Source: Comamonadaceae bacterium (lineage in GTDB: Bacteria > Pseudomonadota > Gammaproteobacteria > Burkholderiales > Burkholderiaceae). Taken from it: a DNA stretch of 9,881 nt. The translations under genes and the position numbers were made by a program. The stretch is from contig CANNNH010000044.1 of assembly GCA_947505915.1 (NCBI GenBank), positions 1-9,881 of the forward strand, given 5' to 3'. The notes below the pieces were generated by a model. The model saw nothing but the letters and a program-made list of their open reading frames with translations. It was not told the origin of the DNA and did no database searches. This document shows positions 6,004-9,881 of this stretch, piece by piece. Every line of letters begins with the position of its first letter. Positions within the stretch are counted from its first letter, which is position 1.

Positions 6004-6986
6004 TTCGCGATGCGTTCGATCTCTTGCATCTCTGATGCAAACACGGAGTCGTATTGCTCGCCAGGAGCGCCGAGCGACAGGTCGGTAAGATTGTTGGCCT
6101 TGATGTAGTCACTGAAGACTTGTCCAGTGCGAGCCTTCAGGATCGCCTGCTGCAGTTCCTGGTATCCCTTGGGGTTCTTCTGCGCGAAGCCTGCGGAGAC
6201 AACGTAGACGCCGTAGCGACCCAGAAACTCAGGCGATGGCATTGCGACCCCTAGCGTCTTCAGTTGGCTCTGCAAGGTATCAGCCTCCGGCCAGCGGGGG
6301 CTCTTCTTGTCCGAGCCGATAAAGAGTGCCGTGGTCCTGGAACGCAGACTTGACCGCACGAAGTCGTCGCCGAGATTGGCAGTGACATCACCGGCGAGCA
6401 GCGCGTTCACCGATTCCGAGCCGCCCTTGTAATTGACGACAAGCACATCGATTTTGAGCTTCTCGACCAGCCACTTCGCCATTACCTCTTGGGCAGTCCC
6501 GCCCGTCACAGAGATGGAGAGCTTCCCGGGTTTACTTCGTGCTTGCTCGACAAACTTGAGGAAATTCGGAATCCCCGAGTCGTTTCTGACCAGGAACACC
6601 CGAGGCTCATGCAGGTCGGCCATGATGACCCGGAAATCGTTCGCCTTGAACCCGGCATTCCCGCGGGCTATAGCGAGATTGAGGTCAGGCTGGTTAATGG
6701 CGAGGATCGCGGACCCATCTGCTCCTTCGCGCAGGAGTGCCGTGGCTGCGATCTGGCCACCTGCTCCCGGCTGGTTGCGAACGAGGATGCTGCGGCCCAA
6801 GGCCCCCTGAAGCGGCGCGGAGAGCAGGCGTGCAAAGGTATCCGTGCTTCCGCCCGGCGGGTAGCCGACGATGATTTGCAGTGGCTTGTCGCTCTGGGCG
6901 AGGCTAATTTGAGGAATGGCTGAGGTCACGACTGCGAAACCCAATCCGAGGGTAAAGTGGCGGCGGTTGGTCGAGAGATGCGTCAT
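6000..6986 (-). CDS. Bug-family tripartite tricarboxylate transporter receptor
   Basis: A 328-residue periplasmic solute-binding protein of the Bug (TctC-like) family, very common in Comamonadaceae and relatives. The N-terminus has a twin-arginine motif (TNRRHFTLGLG, residues 6-16) and a hydrophobic stretch ending ISLA|Q near residue 30, suggesting Tat export. Family motifs are present: IIVGYPPGGSTDTFAR (38-53), NQPGAGGQIAA, and VNYKGGSESVNALLAGDV. Ligands known for the family are carboxylates and related small molecules; this one cannot be deduced. The membrane subunits TctA/TctB are not in the window, as is usual for orphan Bug genes. The start at 6986 is preferred over 7067 because GGAG lies just upstream and the signal peptide then begins correctly. 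It follows the M24 gene by 22 bases, so the two are probably co-transcribed. Confidence 0.92.
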   Translation of the reverse strand: MTHLSTNRRHFTLGLGFAVVTSAIPQISLAQSDKPLQIIVGYPPGGSTDTFARLLSAPLQGALGRSILVRNQPGAGGQIAATALLREGADGSAILAINQPDLNLAIARGNAGFKANDFRVIMADLHEPRVFLVRNDSGIPNFLKFVEQARSKPGKLSISVTGGTAQEVMAKWLVEKLKIDVLVVNYKGGSESVNALLAGDVTANLGDDFVRSSLRSRTTALFIGSDKKSPRWPEADTLQSQLKTLGVAMPSPEFLGRYGVYVVSAGFAQKNPKGYQELQQAILKARTGQVFSDYIKANNLTDLSLGAPGEQYDSVFASEMQEIERIAK

Positions 6987-7008
6987 ATGTGTTCTCCGGT
7001 GGGACAGA

Positions 7009-8196
7009 TCAGAATCGAGCAAGCAGACGCATGTCGTAAGGCGTCGTGTTGAGTTGTTCGAACCCATCCGATGTGACTACGACCACGTCTTCAAGATGCG
7101 CGCCGCCAACTTCCGGCTGGTCAGGCAGCACGATGCGGGGCTCAAGGCACATCACCATGTTCTCCTCAACCACGAAGTCCACACGACGATCTACAAGCGG
7201 CTCACCGTGCAGTCCGTAGCCAAGCTGGTGGCCCGTGTTGCCGGTATACACGTAGTCGCCCCAGCCGCTGTCGGCGATGACTTCCCGGGCACGTGCATCG
7301 ATGGCCTTGCCGGTGACGCCTGGACGGATCATCTTTTTCGCCTCTTGCAGGGCAAGGTATGTCGCCTGGTAGATCTCACGCTGTTTGTCGGTGGGCTTTC
7401 CGCCGCAAATCACCGTCCGGCCGAGGTCGGCGGTGTAGCCCTTCACGACTGCCCCAAGGTCGAGAATGACCATCTCACCGTCCTGGATGACCTTTTCCGT
7501 GGCGATGCGTTCGAACATCGAAGCATTCGGGCCGGAAGCAATCAACGGAATGAACGGCTCGAACTCCGAACCTGCGCGCCGCATTGCAGTCACGGCAGCG
7601 GCGGATACCGATTGCTCGGTCACCCCCGGCCGGATGGCTTCGATCGCGGCCAGGGCCCCAAGATCCGCCACGCGCAACGAAGCGCGGATAAGGTCCACTT
7701 CGATCGGATGTTTGACGGCCGTGAGTTGCAACCACATGGGCGTGACGTCTCCGATCTCGAGTTCTGGACAGGCTTTGGTGAGATTCCTGTACACCATGTG
7801 CGGCATGATGTCCGTCGCGATCCGGCCGCGACTGACACCATAGTCGGACAGCATTTTCTCGATGACTTCGTGCCACTTCGAAACGTGGGGCAAGCGACGG
7901 GCATCCTGGATGTCGGACTTGAACTTGATCCGCAAGTCGTCGCTGCCTGAGATGTACCCCACCACGGGTGGCTTGCCCTTCACCACTAAGGCTATGTACT
8001 CAGGTTCGAGGAACGGGCGGAACCCTTTGACATAAAAGTCTGTAGCCCATCGCACGGCCTCCGCTTTGCAGAAAAGGAAGGCATCGAAGCCGGATTGCTC
8101 CAGTGCCTTCTGAAGCTTTTCCTGCTTGATGGCGTGAAGCGCATCACCGGCGTAGAAGCTAGGCGACTGTTTTGTAAACTTGATTTCTTTATTCAT
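7009..8196 (-). CDS. M24 (Xaa-Pro peptidase/creatinase-fold) hydrolase
   Basis: A 395-residue M24 protein with the creatinase/prolidase N-terminal domain (about 20-160) and the pita-bread metalloprotease domain (165-390). All five metal ligands are visible: D246 and D257 (11 apart), H323, E352 and E369. H330 lies in HQLGYGLHGEP, the conserved substrate-side histidine. It should bind two divalent metals and cleave an Xaa-Pro or related C-N bond. M24 proteins also act as creatinase or ectoine-type hydrolases, so the substrate is open. It has no signal peptide and should be cytoplasmic. It lies between a truncated threonine-aldolase-like gene (40 bases upstream) and a Bug receptor (22 bases downstream) on the same strand. 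This suggests intake of a compound by the receptor system and its hydrolysis here. The gene is intact, but its upstream promoter may have been lost with the aldolase 5' end. Confidence 0.92.
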   Translation of the reverse strand: MNKEIKFTKQSPSFYAGDALHAIKQEKLQKALEQSGFDAFLFCKAEAVRWATDFYVKGFRPFLEPEYIALVVKGKPPVVGYISGSDDLRIKFKSDIQDARRLPHVSKWHEVIEKMLSDYGVSRGRIATDIMPHMVYRNLTKACPELEIGDVTPMWLQLTAVKHPIEVDLIRASLRVADLGALAAIEAIRPGVTEQSVSAAAVTAMRRAGSEFEPFIPLIASGPNASMFERIATEKVIQDGEMVILDLGAVVKGYTADLGRTVICGGKPTDKQREIYQATYLALQEAKKMIRPGVTGKAIDARAREVIADSGWGDYVYTGNTGHQLGYGLHGEPLVDRRVDFVVEENMVMCLEPRIVLPDQPEVGGAHLEDVVVVTSDGFEQLNTTPYDMRLLARF

Positions 8197-8236
8197 GACA
8201 TTTGCTACCGGTTAATGGTGGTGAAAAGTGTGGAGC

Positions 8237-8575
8237 TCAAACGGTCGAGGCGGGAACGGTGGCTTCTGCCACTGACCTGAACTCGGCGATGGCTTGTGCC
8301 ACGGAGGCTTTGTAGATATGGCGATGCGTCACGCACCGCATGAGATAGGGCCCCCAGGGCCGAACCAGCACGCTCCGCTCACGCAGATGTGCCTCCCATT
8401 GCTTGGCTGTCATACCGGTTGCCGCCACGTTGACTTGCACGATGTTGGTCCGGGGCAGCTTTACCCGGAGTGCCGGGATGGCGCTCAAGCCCTCCGCGAG
8501 CTGTTGCGCGGTGGTGTGATCTTCGCTCAGCCTCGCAACCTGAGACGTCAAGGCTTCGAGGCCTGCTGAGCAGGT
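8237..8575 (-). pseudogene. Threonine aldolase-like PLP enzyme, C-terminal remnant
   Basis: The frame encodes the C-terminal domain of a beta-eliminating-lyase/threonine-aldolase family enzyme. It starts SAGLEALTSQVARLSEDH, then has the TNIVQVNV segment and ends RSVLVRPWGPYLMRCVTHRH, with the arginine and histidine region that helps bind the substrate carboxylate. Only ~110 of the usual ~340 residues remain. The PLP-lysine domain is absent. Homology fades upstream of about 8575 and the frame meets a stop near 8610, only a few bases from the tyrosine recombinase gene. The earliest in-frame start is a TTG at 8551. I infer that insertion or recombination next to the recombinase removed the 5' part. 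It was probably the first gene of the aldolase, M24, Bug-receptor operon. Confidence 0.75.
8562..8574. repeat. Short perfect dyad at the aldolase/recombinase junction
   Basis: CCTGCT and AGCAGG flank a single G, giving a perfect 6-1-6 dyad where the aldolase homology ends and 47 bases from the recombinase stop. It could be part of a recombination site, but the spacer is shorter than the usual 6-8 base crossover core of tyrosine recombinases. It may equally be aldolase coding sequence. Confidence 0.2.
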
Positions 8576-8620
8576 TTGAGGTCTTTGTACTGGCGGGGTA
8601 AAAGGGATTCAAACTCTCAA

Positions 8621-9193
8621 TCAAACCAACTCAACTGCTGCCTTCAATTGACTGGGGCTGCTGTAAAGATACGCAGCTGTAGTGCTGATGCTGCGATGCC
8701 CAGCAAGCGTTTTCAGAATGTGTATCGCCGTGCCTTTGTTGGCAAGGTTTGTTAAAAACGTTCTGCGCCCACTGTGACTGCTGGCACCTTCAACACCAGC
8801 GCCCGCATACAGCAGTGCAAAGGCCTGAGCCAAGCTGTTTGAGCCAAATCCTGCTTTCACGCTCTTTTGGCTGGCAAAGAATGGGTAGCTGCGATCCACA
8901 CACCGAGCCTGCGCTGCATACGCTGCCAATTCCTCCCTCAGCCGCATGTTGACGAAAACAGTCCTTGGGTGTCTGCCCTTGGTCATGTCGGGCAGCAGGC
9001 GGATCTCTTCCTTGACTGTGCCGTCCTGGTTCATCACGTCGCTCCAGCGCAAGCAAGCTACTTCACCGATTCTTAAACCTGCTAGGTGCGTGAGCAACAT
9101 CATTGCTCTGTTGCGGGGCGCAAAGCGGCGTGTGCGGATGTGGTCCAGTACCCGTGTCAGTTCTTCATTTGTAAGTGTTTTTGCCTGTGCCAT
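8621..9193 (-). CDS. Minimal tyrosine recombinase
   Basis: A 190-residue site-specific tyrosine recombinase made almost only of the catalytic domain. All catalytic residues are visible: R41 in GLRIGEVACLRW, K72 in TKGRHPRTV, H140 and R143 in SSHSGRRTF, H166 in LAGHRSISTTAAYLY, and Y175 as nucleophile. Typical XerC/D-like or phage integrases have ~300 residues with a separate N-terminal core-binding domain, which is missing here, so DNA recognition may rely on the C-terminal domain alone or a partner. Short recombinases of this kind occur on plasmids and integrative elements and may serve in multimer resolution, inversion or integration. The start at 9193 is supported by AGAGGA about 8 bases upstream. 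It sits between the truncated aldolase and a region with DnaA boxes. The gene is apparently intact. Confidence 0.9.
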   Translation of the reverse strand: MAQAKTLTNEELTRVLDHIRTRRFAPRNRAMMLLTHLAGLRIGEVACLRWSDVMNQDGTVKEEIRLLPDMTKGRHPRTVFVNMRLREELAAYAAQARCVDRSYPFFASQKSVKAGFGSNSLAQAFALLYAGAGVEGASSHSGRRTFLTNLANKGTAIHILKTLAGHRSISTTAAYLYSSPSQLKAAVELV

Positions 9194-9315
9194 TCAAGTT
9201 CCTCTTAATCATGTGTTTGCGTTAATTGCATTGTGTTTTCACATATTTATCTGGGCAACCTGAGCCCCGCCAAAGTGACGGGTTACCGAGCTAGGAGATG
9301 GCGAAATGAACTGGT

Positions 9316-9324
9316 TGTGGATAA
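9316..9324 (-). promoter_or_regulatory. DnaA box 1 (perfect)
   Basis: TGTGGATAA on the plus strand is the complement of TTATCCACA, the consensus DnaA box. It lies next to the 7-bp T/A-rich dyad. Confidence 0.6.
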
Positions 9325-9404
9325 CTTTTTCGCCGAAAAAATCCTCTTCAATTTCAAAGCTCAAGAGGCGAAATCATTGGAAAAGTACATTTTTCGTGAT
9401 TTTT

Positions 9405-9413
9405 TGTGGATAT
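9405..9413 (-). promoter_or_regulatory. DnaA box 2 (one mismatch)
   Basis: TGTGGATAT differs from the DnaA consensus complement at one base. It is 89 bases from box 1 and 20 bases from box 3, in the same orientation, after a T-rich stretch. Confidence 0.45.
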
Positions 9414-9424
9414 CTCACACGAGC

Positions 9425-9433
9425 TGTGGATAA
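9425..9433 (-). promoter_or_regulatory. DnaA box 3 (perfect)
   Basis: A second perfect TGTGGATAA. Boxes 2 and 3 start 20 bases apart, roughly two helical turns, so DnaA bound there would sit on the same face of the DNA. Confidence 0.6.
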
Positions 9434-9454
9434 CCAGCGCAGATTGAATAACAA

Positions 9455-9525
9455 GCCCTACAAGCGCTGATCTGGGTTCTCAGCACTACGAGTATTCGCT
9501 CGGGTGAATTGAAGCGCTATAGGGC
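9455..9525. repeat. Interrupted inverted repeat
   Basis: GCCCTA plus AGCGCT at 9455-9468 pairs with AGCGCT plus TAGGGC at 9513-9525, with internal spacers of two bases on one side and one on the other. The loop is about 44 bases and itself contains a small GCTGA/TCAGC hairpin (9466-9484). Two half-sites in opposite orientation could be contacts for a protein or a structured DNA element. Confidence 0.4.
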
Positions 9526-9655
9526 TTTTAAACGCGTGGCATTTTGCGATTAACGTCTGAAATTTATGCAAGTAGTGCGGTTTGTATCTGTAGCCCGAAT
9601 GGGTCCTGCAGGTCTAAATTTCTGGGCTGCGGATTTTTTAGGTGGAGTACTTATC

Positions 9656-9673
9656 AAATCACCATGGTGATTT
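9656..9673. promoter_or_regulatory. 18-bp perfect palindrome, candidate operator
   Basis: AAATCACCATGGTGATTT is a perfect palindrome with no spacer, 100 bases upstream of the DUF6876-like start. Its size and symmetry suit a dimeric repressor. No known regulator's consensus was recognised. Confidence 0.45.
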
Positions 9674-9773
9674 TTACTCGGTACCCCATCAAGTTATCGG
9701 GTTACCACGTGTCGGTTGTCCATTTGCGTGTCTGAAAACAAACTGTGGTTACACAAACAGAAGTGAACTACAG

Positions 9774-9881
9774 ATGAAAAACTTTGATGAAACCCAACTG
9801 ACACAATTTATTGGAACAACTGGCTATTTCCGTATCAGCCGCAGGCACCTGCTGACTGATGGCACCAAGTACTTGGCCGAA
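9774..9881 (+). CDS. DUF6876-like protein, start only (runs off the window)
   Basis: The first 36 residues of a gene continuing past the window edge. LTQFIGTTGYFRISRRHLLT followed by DGTKYLAE matches, from memory, the opening of DUF6876 family proteins (L-x-QF-x-GT..., then a conserved TDG-x-KYLAE). The family is small, of unknown function, and found in accessory DNA of many bacteria. GAAGTGA a few bases before the ATG may act as ribosome binding site. The upstream region carries the palindrome and DnaA-box-like sites, so it may belong to the same mobile or plasmid module. Confidence 0.6.
   Translation, partial: MKNFDETQLTQFIGTTGYFRISRRHLLTDGTKYLAE

Larger units (their letters stand above)
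9194..9773. other. 580-bp non-coding region, possible origin/control region
   Basis: No convincing gene is seen here; the short frames have no recognisable product. The region is clearly richer in A+T than the rest of the window. It holds three DnaA-box-like sites, a 7-1-7 dyad of TTTTTCG/CGAAAAA (9326-9340), a hairpin CCTCTT/AAGAGG (9343-9348, 9363-9368), an inverted repeat at 9455-9525, and an 18-bp palindrome at 9656-9673. Together these resemble a replication or partition control region lying between a recombinase and a gene of a plasmid or integrative element. No Rep protein is seen in the window, and no tandem iterons are obvious by eye. Confidence 0.45.

Noticed and set aside
6916..7950. 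A 344-residue open frame on the plus strand opposite the M24 gene
   Set aside because: It is the antisense of a clearly conserved enzyme with all catalytic residues, its own translation shows no recognisable domain, and it has no ribosome binding site.
9194..9773. CRISPR array or iteron array
   Set aside because: No regularly spaced identical repeats of useful length were found. Only scattered 7-9-base repeats such as CGGGTTACC (near 9279 and 9698) occur.
1..9881. tRNA or rRNA genes, including a tRNA attachment site for the recombinase
   Set aside because: No cloverleaf-like segment or rRNA signature was noticed on either strand by eye, and no 3' tRNA end was seen next to the recombinase.

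Overview
The window looks like an accessory region of a GC-rich betaproteobacterium, most likely a Burkholderiales/Comamonadaceae member. Family-level similarity points there: the dihydrolipoamide dehydrogenase tail, the Bug-type tripartite tricarboxylate transporter receptor, the LysR regulators and the CTGT-N8-ACAG SOS box. The last ~0.7 kb is visibly richer in A+T. Several genes end abruptly in unrelated sequence, so the region reads as a mosaic of joined segments. It could be a plasmid, a genomic island or a decayed integration site; the sequence alone does not decide.

Layout. 1-131 holds no recognisable gene. 132-722 is the C-terminal part of lpd, cut off at its 5' side, followed by a strong hairpin (744-777). 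831-2378 is an IS91-family HUH transposase split by one in-frame TAA (1629-1631). It has a textbook LexA/SOS operator abutting its ATG and an oriIS-like sequence near 2546-2564. After a short unidentified coding tail (2565-2676), an exported cupin (2703-3131, minus) and a LysR regulator (3251-4222, plus) form a divergent pair with a T-N11-A dyad between them. A small HNH nuclease follows (4273-4545).

Next come the 3' remnant of a carboxymuconolactone-decarboxylase-like gene (4572 to ~4777, minus) and a second LysR gene (4777-5655, minus). Divergent to it is a frameshifted, truncated amino-acid-type ABC binding protein (5807 to ~6000, plus). 6000-8575 is a minus-strand operon read right to left: a 5'-truncated threonine-aldolase-like gene, an intact M24 peptidase and an intact Bug-type periplasmic receptor. 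This suggests uptake and breakdown of a small organic acid, amide or amino-acid derivative.

The right end carries a minimal 190-residue tyrosine recombinase (8621-9193, minus) with all catalytic residues. Then come ~580 bp without a gene that contain three DnaA-box-like sites, an 18-bp perfect palindrome and other dyads, and finally the start of a DUF6876-like gene (9774 to the edge). Recombinase, DnaA boxes and dyads together suggest a plasmid or element maintenance region.

The points most worth following up are the SOS box in front of the broken IS91 transposase and the possible replication/control region at the right end.
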